DNA of 5,275 bases, from NCBI GenBank assembly GCA_001799045.1, contig MGRY01000180.1:1-5275 (forward strand), written 5' to 3'. Origin of the DNA: Deltaproteobacteria bacterium RIFCSPLOWO2_02_56_12. GTDB lineage: Bacteria > Desulfobacterota > Binatia > UBA9968. The notes below the pieces were generated by a model, which saw nothing but the letters and a program-made list of their open reading frames with translations, was not told the DNA's origin and searched no databases. Made by a program: the position numbers and the translations under genes. Positions 1-4,822 of the stretch are shown one piece after another; within the stretch, counting starts at the first letter, position 1, and every line of letters begins with the position of its first letter.

Positions 1-243
1 AGTGTCGCGGATAACCGGATAGATCTCTTCTCTCACCCCGCTTTCGCCATTGGATACCTGCAGCACCGCCTTGCCCGCTATCAACTCGATGGTGTGTTGA
101 AAGGAGCTTACCAGCGTGCGGTTGACAATGGCGATGGCGACGATAACGGCAACCCCGAGGACAATTCCCAAGAAAGTAAGGGATGTGCGCAGGCAATGGC
201 GCTTCAGATGGCGCCAGGAAAGAAAACGCAACAGCCGAATCAC
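1..243 (-). CDS. ABC transporter permease, FtsX/MacB type (N-terminal fragment, cut by window edge)
   Basis: This is the first 81 codons of an inner-membrane permease that continues past the left edge. The start is GTG at 243-241, which overlaps the TGA stop of the ATPase gene as GTGA, the usual mark of translational coupling. A GAGG Shine-Dalgarno-like sequence lies about 10 bases upstream, inside the ATPase gene. The protein opens with a basic amphipathic stretch (MIRLLRFLSWRHLKRHCLRT), then a hydrophobic segment at about residues 22-41 (TFLGIVLGVAVIVAIAIV), then a soluble-looking part (residues 44-81). That order, a cytoplasmic basic leader, TM1, then the start of a large extracytoplasmic domain, is what MacB/LolC/FtsX-like permeases show. 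With the adjacent ATPase it should form an ABC complex that does not act as a classical importer. The substrate is unknown, and the C-terminal three-helix FtsX domain is not visible. Confidence 0.87.
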   Translation of the reverse strand, partial: MIRLLRFLSWRHLKRHCLRTSLTFLGIVLGVAVIVAIAIVNRTLVSSFQHTIELIAGKAVLQVSNGESGVREEIYPVIRDT

Positions 244-917
244 CGGGGGTTTTCCTCTTCGATCATTCCGTCCCTGAGATGGACGATGCGATCCCCATAC
301 CCTGCGGCCTCCTGGTTGTGCGTCACCATGACCACAGTGCATCGCTGCTCTGTGTTGATTTGGCGCAGAAGCTCCAAGACCGCCGCGCCGTTCTTAGAGT
401 CAAGATTGCCCGTGGGCTCGTCGGCGAGAAGAATCGGCGGATTAAACGCCAAGGCGCGGGCAATGGCGAGGCGCTGCATTTCCCCTCCGGACAGCTCCTC
501 TGGAAGATGATCCCTGCGCCCCTCCAGACCAACCCGTTCTAAAAGCGTTTTCGCCCGGAGATTACTTTCACTGCTGGATCGCCCATCCAGTATCAGCGGC
601 AGCATGACATTCTCCACAGCCGCCAGCGTAGGCAAGAGATTGAAAAACTGAAAGACGAAGCCGATCCTGGTGCGCCGGAAGAGGGTCGCCTCATCGTCCA
701 CCATCTGGGAAATGATCCGCCCGTCTACCAGCACTTGCCCCTCGGTAGGCCGGTCCAGCCCCCCGATCAGGTGGAGGAGGGTGCTTTTTCCGGATCCGCT
801 CGGCCCCATAACGGCGGCAAATTCTCCCTTCTGGATATCCAGAGAGAGTCCGGCCAGGGCAGTGATCTTATTTCTCCCCTGTTGATAAATCTTGTGAACG
901 TTAATCAGACGGATCAT
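240..917 (-). CDS. ABC transporter ATP-binding protein, LolD/MacB/FtsE family
   Basis: A 225-residue cytoplasmic ATPase of full family length. All nucleotide-binding motifs are present in order: Walker A GPSGSGKST (38-46, Lys44), Q-loop Gln90, signature LSGGEMQR (142-149), Walker B ILLADEP (162-168, with Asp166 and catalytic Glu167), the D-loop stretch GNLDS (170-174) and H-loop His200 in VMVTHN. The EPTGNLDS version of Walker B/D-loop is typical of the LolD/MacB/FtsE/DevA group, whose partners are FtsX-like permeases, and such a permease follows directly. Members power lipoprotein release, macrolide or peptide efflux, or other envelope work by mechanotransmission; which one applies cannot be read here. 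The ATG lies 6 bases after the DUF309 stop and has no strong Shine-Dalgarno, so it may depend on translation of the gene before it. I do not assign lolD because neither a LolC/LolE pair nor the rest of the permease can be seen. Confidence 0.95.
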   Translation of the reverse strand: MIRLINVHKIYQQGRNKITALAGLSLDIQKGEFAAVMGPSGSGKSTLLHLIGGLDRPTEGQVLVDGRIISQMVDDEATLFRRTRIGFVFQFFNLLPTLAAVENVMLPLILDGRSSSESNLRAKTLLERVGLEGRRDHLPEELSGGEMQRLAIARALAFNPPILLADEPTGNLDSKNGAAVLELLRQINTEQRCTVVMVTHNQEAAGYGDRIVHLRDGMIEEENPR

Positions 918-923
918 TTCAAA

Positions 924-1301
924 TCAACTTGAAGCGTCCAGGGAAAGTTGCGGCACGTGAATCTCAGGAGAATCTCCTCCTTTTGCGTAAGCGATCTCGA
1001 CCTCTTCCAGATTGGCCTTTACCTCCCGGATGAACGAATCCAGCTTGACCCCCATGTGCACGGGTGGATAGGCGGCGAGTTTCTCCAGCCCCGAGCGCCA
1101 CAGCTTGATCGACCCGATGAGCACCCCTTCTTCCAACTTCAAATAGCCCACGGCGATCTGGATGATTCCCTGGTAGAATAACCGATTCTCCCCATGCTCC
1201 TCCCACCACACCTCCTCCAGCGTCTCATGGCATTCAAAGAAAAGTCTCTGGTTAAATTCGTTAACTCCTTTGAGAAAGCGCGGGTCGTCTTGGGCTTCCA
1301 T
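924..1301 (-). CDS. DUF309 family protein
   Basis: A 125-residue protein that matches the DUF309 (PF03745) pattern as I know it. It has VNEFNQRLFFECHETLEEVW near residues 13-32, with the core Phe-Glu-x-His-Glu at 22-26. A second block, FYQGIIQIAVGYLKL, follows at about 42-56, and then a Gly/leucine-rich helix (63-77) reading GSIKLWRSGLEKLAA. The family is a small all-helical bundle, and His25, Glu26 and Gln48 are the conserved polar residues that could form a site. No biochemical function is established for the family. The last 20 or so residues look disordered and are not part of the domain. The start ATG is preceded by AGGGA at a short spacing. It is the first gene of the tight minus-strand set with the ABC ATPase 6 bases downstream. 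This linkage suggests co-transcription but says little about the role. Confidence 0.9.
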   Translation of the reverse strand: MEAQDDPRFLKGVNEFNQRLFFECHETLEEVWWEEHGENRLFYQGIIQIAVGYLKLEEGVLIGSIKLWRSGLEKLAAYPPVHMGVKLDSFIREVKANLEEVEIAYAKGGDSPEIHVPQLSLDASS

Positions 1302-1365
1302 GATTCCCTGAATTCTTTATAATAGCTTATAGCACGCGAACTGGGGCACAGAGCAACCGGAGAAA

Positions 1366-1465
1366 GCCCGAGGGGAGCGCGAGTGAGGCTGCGGACGTAG
1401 AGACAAAAAGGTTCGGTTAAAGCACTGCTCCATCGGCCGCAGCCGAAAGCGCGTTCCCCGAGGGC
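1366..1465. repeat. Long imperfect inverted repeat in the divergent intergenic region
   Basis: Left arm 1366-1394 and right arm 1437-1465 share a single symmetry axis. The outer part GCCCGAGGGGAGCGC (1366-1380) against GCGTTCCCCGAGGGC (1451-1465) gives 12 Watson-Crick pairs and one G-T of 15. The inner part GGCTGCGG (1387-1394) against CCGCAGCC (1437-1444) is perfect over 8 bp. Six-base, mostly unpaired gaps of equal length separate the two parts on each side. The loop is 42 bases. It sits between the divergent DUF309 and rlmD genes, so it would form part of the rlmD leader if transcription starts to its left. No T-run follows either side, so it is not a standard terminator. The role is unknown; a repeated intergenic element is as likely as a regulatory stem. 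Confidence 0.6.
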
Positions 1466-1479
1466 GCCCAGCAAAATCA

Positions 1480-2790
1480 ATGGAACTACCTCTAAACAAA
1501 TTGACCCTCAAGATCGACTCCCTCACCTACGGCCCCTACGGCGTCGGGCGCAAAGAGGGACAGGTCATCATGGTCCCTCTGACCGCCCCTGGAGACGAGG
1601 CGGAGGTGCGAGTCGTAGAGGAAAAGGGTAATTACGCCATCGGTGAGCTTCTCTGTCTGACAAATCCATCCCCCCTGCGCCAAGACCCTCCCTGCCCCTA
1701 TGTCGGCCAGTGCGGCGGTTGCCCATGGCAGCAGATCCAGTATGAGGCCCAGCTCAAGGCTAAAGAGAAGAGCGTTGAGGATGCGCTGAGACGTATCGGA
1801 AAGCTCGAAGGATTTGACCTCCTGCCCATCCTTCGCTCGCCAAAAGAATACCGCTATCGCCGCCGCATTCGCCTTCAGGCCGACGCGCGGAAGAGACTCG
1901 GCTTTCACCGGGCCTTTTCCCACGATTTGATCGAAATCGAATCCTGCCTCATCGCGGATCCCCGGGCAGACCGTCAGCTAGAGCATGCCGGAGAGTGGCT
2001 CCAGGCATTGAGGACGCGCATCCAACATATTGAGATAGTGGTAGGCGACGAGGACGGAGCGGTTGTTTTCGTGGCCAAGGCGGAAGGGGATTTTGCCGCT
2101 GCAGATGACCTTGCCAACTCCCGTTTCCTCGAACAGTCAACGGCGGTGAATGGCCTGATCATCTTCGGACGCGGGTGGCGCCGCTCCTGGGGCCGGGGAA
2201 CAATTATGATGCGGCCGGAAGAGGGGCTGAAGATGGAAGTGGACGGGGAAGTCTTTTCCCAGGTGAATTCGGAAGGCAACAGCCGGCTCGTCCGTGAGCT
2301 CCTTCAATGGGGAGAATTCCGTAATGATGACCGGGTCCTGGAGCTTTACTGCGGCGCCGGGAACTTCACCCTCCCTGTTGCCCGGCGCGCGCGGGAAGTG
2401 TTGGCCGTAGAGGGCGCTCCGCGGTCTGTTGAAAATGGCAAAATCAATAGCCGGCTCAACCGGCTTGAAAATATCCGCTGGATTCGTTCCCATGCCCCTG
2501 AGGCGGTCAAGCAGTTGCGCCACAGAAGAGAAAGCTTTTCCAAAATTGTTTTGAACCCCCCGCGTTCCGGCGCCAAGGGGCTGGAAGACGATCTGGCCTC
2601 TCTGGAGGCGGAGATGATCCTCTATGTCTCCTGTAATCCTGCCACGCTGGCGCGGGACCTGGCGGCGCTCTGCAAAAGAGGTTACAGGCTGACACGAATC
2701 CGACCTTTCGATCTCTTCCCCCACACCTTCCACGTGGAAACCCTCGCAGAGCTGGTCTCGAATAATGAGTTGAGGAAAAACCGTTCCTGA
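1480..2790 (+). CDS. rlmD: 23S rRNA (uracil-C5)-methyltransferase, RlmD/RumA type
   Basis: A 436-residue S-adenosylmethionine-dependent enzyme expected to make 5-methyluridine in 23S rRNA. An N-terminal TRAM RNA-binding domain covers about 5-58 (KIDSLTYGPYGVGR...GDEAEVRVVEEKGNYAIGEL). The four Fe-S cysteines are Cys72, Cys78, Cys81 (CPYVGQCGGC) and Cys156 (IESC). The central FSQVNSEGN (259-267) is the usual FxQVN motif. SAM binding is shown by VLELYCGAGNFTLPVA (286-301) and LNPPRSGA (358-365). The nucleophile is Cys385 in YVSCNPATLARDL, and the proton-abstracting Glu is Glu420 in DLFPHTFHVET. Length and order fit the family throughout. The ATG has no clear Shine-Dalgarno but fits the expected TRAM start. 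RlmD, RlmC and TrmA are paralogues. The TRAM domain plus Fe-S site argues against TrmA, while the Asn of NPPR recalls RlmC, so the exact target uridine is not certain. It acts in the cytoplasm on rRNA. Confidence 0.93.
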   Translation: MELPLNKLTLKIDSLTYGPYGVGRKEGQVIMVPLTAPGDEAEVRVVEEKGNYAIGELLCLTNPSPLRQDPPCPYVGQCGGCPWQQIQYEAQLKAKEKSVEDALRRIGKLEGFDLLPILRSPKEYRYRRRIRLQADARKRLGFHRAFSHDLIEIESCLIADPRADRQLEHAGEWLQALRTRIQHIEIVVGDEDGAVVFVAKAEGDFAAADDLANSRFLEQSTAVNGLIIFGRGWRRSWGRGTIMMRPEEGLKMEVDGEVFSQVNSEGNSRLVRELLQWGEFRNDDRVLELYCGAGNFTLPVARRAREVLAVEGAPRSVENGKINSRLNRLENIRWIRSHAPEAVKQLRHRRESFSKIVLNPPRSGAKGLEDDLASLEAEMILYVSCNPATLARDLAALCKRGYRLTRIRPFDLFPHTFHVETLAELVSNNELRKNRS

Positions 2791-2798
2791 TATAAAAT
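2770..2798 (+). promoter_or_regulatory. Putative sigma-70 promoter for the sensor kinase gene
   Basis: TTGAGG (2770-2775) and TAAAAT (2793-2798) are separated by 17 bases, matching TTGACA at 4 of 6 and TATAAT at 5 of 6 positions. A transcript would begin near 2805, about 10 bases before the kinase ATG. The element overlaps the last codons of the rlmD-like gene, so the kinase may be transcribed both by read-through and alone. Part of the block recurs upstream of the small gene at 4480. This is sequence-level evidence only. Confidence 0.4.
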
Positions 2799-2814
2799 AG
2801 TCTCCGGGTAACGT

Positions 2815-4080
2815 ATGGAAGAAGAAACAAGCCCCGCTCTAGGGATCAAGCGGTTTCAGGCCCTCCAGGAGATCTCGGTCCTCCTGAACTCCACCCTGGA
2901 CACGCGAGAGGTCTTGGAACGAGCCCTGGAAAGCGCTGTTCAACTTCTTCGCGCCGAGGCCAGCTCGGTGTTTCTTCGGGATCCGGTGACGGAGGAGTTG
3001 GTCTTCTACGCCATCACGGGAGAAAAAAAATCGGTCCTGGAAGGGGTCCGTATCCCCAGAGGCCAGGGCATTGTCGGCTGGGTGGTGGAAAACCGCCAAC
3101 CGCTGTTCGTCCCGGATGCCGGCAAAGATCCCCGCTTCTTCAGCACAGTAGATAAAAAGTTTGGTTTTCAAACGCGCACCCTCATGTGCGTGCCGCTGAT
3201 TACAAAAGGACGGGTTCTGGGGGCGCTCGAGGTCGTGAATTGCAAAGACGGCGGCCATTTCTCGGAAGAGGACATCCCCTTTCTCGAGACCCTGGGAAAC
3301 CACGTAGCCACCGCTCTCGACAACGCCCTCCTCTACCGGGAACTGTCCGAGGCGCACGAAGCGCTCAAAACCCTTGATGAGATAAAAAGCCATGTCATCA
3401 ATGTGGTCTCCCACGAGCTGCGGACACCGACGTCCTTGATTCAGTCCTTTCACGAACTGCTAAAGAGCGGGATGATCGGCCCCCTCCAGCCTAAACAGGC
3501 GGAGGCGCTGGAAAGGATGGAGGCGGGCGTGAGGTGGCTCAATCGCATCATCACCAACGTGACCAACGTTGCCTTGCTGGATCAGCGGCAGACCCAGCTC
3601 AAGGTGGTGAGTTTTGATATTGCGGCCATGATGCGGGACACGATGGCTCAAATGGCGCCCCTTTTTGAGCAGCGGCGCCAGCGGTACTCGGCCGAGGGAA
3701 CAAAGAATCCCGTTCAGGTGGAGGGCGACCCGGATCAGATCCGGCACGTGCTGCACAACCTCCTGCTCAACGCTATCCGGTTCACCCCGGATGAGGGAAG
3801 CATTACGGCCGTTTTGGAGAGTTTCGACTCCGAGGTGCGGGTGGCCATCTCTGAGAACGGGATCGGTATCCCGAAAGAAGATTTCGAGAGAATCTTCGAT
3901 CAGTTCCTCCACTCCCAAAGGTCTATGAGCCATTCCTCAGGGACAATCGAGTTCAGGTCCTCCGGCCTGGGGTTGGGGCTCACCATCGCCAAGAGAATCA
4001 TCGAAATGCACCGCGGGCGCATCTGGGTCGAAAGCGAGGTGGGCAAAGGAAGCACCTTCTACTTCACCCTGCCCCGGTAG
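2815..4080 (+). CDS. GAF domain sensor histidine kinase, soluble
   Basis: A 421-residue two-component sensor kinase with no signal peptide or membrane helix, so it should sense a cytoplasmic cue. Residues about 15-170 form a GAF domain (ALQEISVLLNSTLDTREVLE..., GQGIVGWVVENRQPLFVPD, MCVPLITKGRVLGALEVVN). A helical linker (170-195) leads to the HisKA dimerisation domain with H-box VSHELRTP (198-205, phospho-acceptor His200). The HATPase domain has the N-box HVLHNLLLNA (Asn315, Asn319), G1 box SENGIGIP (346-353), F-box IFDQFL (360-365), and G2 box SSGLGLGLTIAK (382-393), ending GSTFYFTLP. The G1 box has Glu347 where Asp is normal. The GAF ligand cannot be predicted. The gene starts 24 bp after rlmD with no strong Shine-Dalgarno. 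No response regulator or receiver domain is present in the window, so it is orphan as far as can be seen. Confidence 0.95.
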   Translation: MEEETSPALGIKRFQALQEISVLLNSTLDTREVLERALESAVQLLRAEASSVFLRDPVTEELVFYAITGEKKSVLEGVRIPRGQGIVGWVVENRQPLFVPDAGKDPRFFSTVDKKFGFQTRTLMCVPLITKGRVLGALEVVNCKDGGHFSEEDIPFLETLGNHVATALDNALLYRELSEAHEALKTLDEIKSHVINVVSHELRTPTSLIQSFHELLKSGMIGPLQPKQAEALERMEAGVRWLNRIITNVTNVALLDQRQTQLKVVSFDIAAMMRDTMAQMAPLFEQRRQRYSAEGTKNPVQVEGDPDQIRHVLHNLLLNAIRFTPDEGSITAVLESFDSEVRVAISENGIGIPKEDFERIFDQFLHSQRSMSHSSGTIEFRSSGLGLGLTIAKRIIEMHRGRIWVESEVGKGSTFYFTLPR

Positions 4081-4093
4081 GCAAACCCTTCGG

Positions 4094-4139
4094 GATTGTG
4101 TCTTCAGGCCGGTCAAAAAGTCCCGGAAGTGAGACAATC
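4094..4139 (+). repeat. Stem-loop just downstream of the kinase gene
   Basis: GATTGT (4094-4099) pairs with ACAATC (4134-4139), and inside this CTTC (4102-4105) pairs with GAAG (4126-4129). The loop holds CCGGTCAAAAAG, which recurs at 4762-4773. It begins 13 bases after the kinase stop, where a transcript end would be expected, but no T-run follows, so it is not a clear intrinsic terminator. It could protect a 3' end or simply be part of a repeat. Confidence 0.4.
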
Positions 4140-4158
4140 GAGCGCGACTATCATAACC

Positions 4159-4303
4159 GCCAGCCTGGGAGGATCTCGAAGGGCCGATATGTCCTCGCTC
4201 TGCTCGGAATTGCAGATTTCAGATCTCAGATTTGTAATTTGAGATCTGCCATTTGAGATCCCAAAGGGCTTGCATCGGACCTGAGAGAGACTTCCAGGCT
4301 GGC
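4159..4303. repeat. MITE-like unit with 12-bp inverted ends
   Basis: GCCAGCCTGGGA at 4159-4170 is the reverse complement of TTCCAGGCTGGC at 4292-4303 at 11 of 12 positions, the twelfth being a G-T pair. The 121 bases between include a strong 13-bp hairpin at 4220-4248. A non-coding unit of about 145 bp with inverted ends resembles a miniature inverted-repeat element. I could not find a convincing target-site duplication next to the ends, and no matching transposase is in the window, so mobility is only a suggestion. Confidence 0.45.
4220..4248. repeat. Strong AT-rich hairpin (AGATCTCA type)
   Basis: CAGATCTCAGATT (4220-4232) pairs with AATTTGAGATCTG (4236-4248), 12 Watson-Crick pairs plus one G-T, with a TGT loop. 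An extra ATTTGAGATC copy follows directly at 4251-4260, giving a direct repeat of the right arm. The low GC content contrasts with the surrounding DNA. No T-run follows, so a terminator role is unlikely on the plus strand. Confidence 0.7.
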
Positions 4304-4334
4304 TGACGGTGGTTCGACGAACTCACCACCCTGT

Positions 4335-4361
4335 CTTCGACCCTGAGGCTCAGACCCGAAG
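4335..4361. repeat. Palindromic repeat copy 1 (CTTCGA..CTGAG..CTCAG..CGAAG)
   Basis: CTTCG (4335-4339) pairs with CGAAG (4357-4361), and CTGAG (4343-4347) pairs with CTCAG (4349-4353). A shorter version with the same blocks lies at 4775-4797. The pattern resembles the TTCGAC..GCTCAGG palindromes found scattered between genes in many bacterial genomes. Confidence 0.6.
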
Positions 4362-4404
4362 GGAGGAAACTCGAAGGGCAGGTGGGCCTTTCGAGGTGAG
4401 CCTC

Positions 4405-4420
4405 AAGGTCGAACCTTTTT
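4405..4420 (+). terminator. Weak terminator-like hairpin with T-run
   Basis: AAGGT (4405-4409) pairs with ACCTT (4413-4417) around a CGA loop, and a run of five T residues spans 4416-4420, partly in the stem. The stem is only 5 bp and A/T-rich at its base, so termination would be weak. It lies about 11 bases before the proposed promoter of the small gene and could stop read-through from the kinase side. Confidence 0.25.
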
Positions 4421-4430
4421 CAACGGTCTG

Positions 4431-4459
4431 TTGAGGAAATGACCCCGCTGATATAGATT
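4431..4459 (+). promoter_or_regulatory. Putative promoter of the 81-residue protein gene
   Basis: TTGAGG (4431-4436) and TAGATT (4454-4459) are 17 bases apart, a 4-of-6 match for each hexamer. The surrounding GTTGAGGAAA and CTGATATA blocks are identical, at the same spacing, to those preceding the kinase gene. A transcript would start near 4466, leaving a leader of roughly 14 bases, which includes the ribosome binding site. The -10 match is modest. Confidence 0.35.
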
Positions 4460-4467
4460 GGCAGATC

Positions 4468-4473
4468 AGGAGG
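4468..4473 (+). promoter_or_regulatory. Consensus ribosome binding site for the small gene
   Basis: AGGAGG lies 6 bases before the ATG at 4480. It is the only full-consensus Shine-Dalgarno in the window; the larger genes have weak ones. It fixes the start of the small protein and argues strongly that this is a real, probably well-translated gene. Confidence 0.75.
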
Positions 4474-4479
4474 CATTCG

Positions 4480-4725
4480 ATGAAGGAAGCGAAAAAGACT
4501 GTCAATCCCAAGGTAACTATCATCGCCAGCAAGGGAGCCAATCAAGCCATCAATTATCTACTGGAAGACCGGGATGAACTGGAATGGCTGATTGCCATCG
4601 GCCGCAACCGCAAAGGAGATATCTTTTTCTACGATACCGGCGGCGACATTATCCAGGACCTGGGCACCATCGAATACATCAAGCAGAAAATCCTCAGGGA
4701 CTATTTCGGAGAGAGCGATGAATAG
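4480..4725 (+). CDS. Uncharacterised small protein, 81 residues
   Basis: I do not recognise this protein. It is soluble: no signal peptide or membrane segment, many charged residues, an acidic C-terminus (GESDE) and a lysine-rich N-terminus (MKEAKK). A likely fold is beta-alpha-beta-beta-alpha: strand KVTIIAS (11-17), helix about 19-34, strand EWLIAIGRN (35-43), strand GDIFFYDTG (46-54), helix about 56-77. No Cys or His is present, so a metal site or zinc ribbon is unlikely. It is shorter than, and unlike, CopG/AbrB regulators and common antitoxins. A perfect AGGAGG at the right spacing and coding-like composition make the gene credible. It stands alone, with 399 non-coding bases before it and 287 after, and both flanks hold related repeats. 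Base composition appears slightly more AT-rich than the neighbouring genes. Any function would be a guess. Confidence 0.75.
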   Translation: MKEAKKTVNPKVTIIASKGANQAINYLLEDRDELEWLIAIGRNRKGDIFFYDTGGDIIQDLGTIEYIKQKILRDYFGESDE

Positions 4726-4761
4726 GGCGGATCAGTCTGTTGAAAAACGTGGAATTCCAGA

Positions 4762-4797
4762 CCGGTCAAAAAGGCTTCGACCTGAGCTCAGCCGAAG
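4762..4797. repeat. Second copy of the intergenic repeat pair
   Basis: CCGGTCAAAAAG (4762-4773), also present at 4109-4120, runs almost directly into a compact palindrome at 4775-4797. In that palindrome CTTCG/CGAAG encloses CTGAG/CTCAG, the same blocks as at 4335-4361. Upstream of the small gene the two pieces are 214 bases apart; here they are adjacent. It starts 36 bases after the small gene's stop codon. The stem could also act at the 3' end of that gene's transcript, though no T-run follows. Confidence 0.55.
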
Positions 4798-4822
4798 GTT
4801 CCAGATGCAAGGCGCGCAATTA

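Larger units (their letters stand above)
4308..4420 (+). repeat. Block of nested and competing stems upstream of the small gene
   Basis: The outer arms GGTTCGAC (4311-4318) and GTCGAACC (4408-4415) are perfectly complementary. Next inward, CTCACC (4322-4327) pairs with GGTGAG (4395-4400). Two hairpins lie inside: 4335-4361 (CTTCG/CGAAG around CTGAG/CTCAG) and 4370-4395 (CTCGAAGGGC against GCCTTTCGAG with one G-T). Together these could fold as a multi-arm junction. Competing local folds also exist: GTTCG/CGAAC with GGTG/CACC (4308-4327), and AAGGT/ACCTT (4405-4417) running into a T-run. Whether this is an RNA leader or a composite DNA repeat cannot be told from sequence alone. Confidence 0.45.
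4081..4479. other. 399-bp non-coding, repeat-rich intergenic region
   Basis: I find no credible gene on either strand between the kinase stop and the small gene. The stretch is made almost entirely of inverted repeats, listed separately: a stem after the kinase (4094-4139), a 145-bp unit with complementary ends (4159-4303), and a multi-stem block (4308-4420). The 10-mer CTCGAAGGGC occurs directly repeated at 4175-4184 and 4370-4379. The last 50 bases carry the promoter-like block and ribosome binding site of the small gene. The organisation resembles decayed or miniature repetitive elements rather than a structured RNA of a family I recognise. Confidence 0.7.

Noticed and set aside
358..365. 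Asn in place of Asp in the DPPR motif of the methyltransferase (protein residues 358-365)
   Set aside because: At first it looked like an inactivating change, but the RlmC branch of this family naturally has NPPR, and Cys385 and Glu420 are intact, so the enzyme is likely active.
94..542. Plus-strand open frames opposite the ABC ATPase and permease
   Set aside because: The minus strand carries all ABC motifs and a coupled permease start; the plus-strand frames have no motif or ribosome binding site.
1302..1345. Promoter for the DUF309 operon (minus-strand TTGCTC and TATAAG or TATTAT)
   Set aside because: The only -35/-10 pairing has a 19-base spacer and poor hexamers, so the promoter position cannot be supported.
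2137..2733. 198-codon minus-strand open frame opposite the methyltransferase
   Set aside because: It lies antisense to the SAM-binding and catalytic region of the rlmD-like gene and shows no protein family features.
2839..3453. 204-codon minus-strand open frame opposite the kinase gene
   Set aside because: The plus strand here encodes unambiguous GAF and HisKA motifs. The antisense frame is a shadow of GC-rich codon usage with no recognisable domain.
4086..4094. CCCTTCGGG just after the kinase stop as a terminator
   Set aside because: The stem is only 2-3 bp and no T-run follows.
4308..4330. tRNA-like GGTTCGA T-arm sequence
   Set aside because: No acceptor stem, D-arm or anticodon arm with the right spacing surrounds it; it is better explained as part of the palindromic block.
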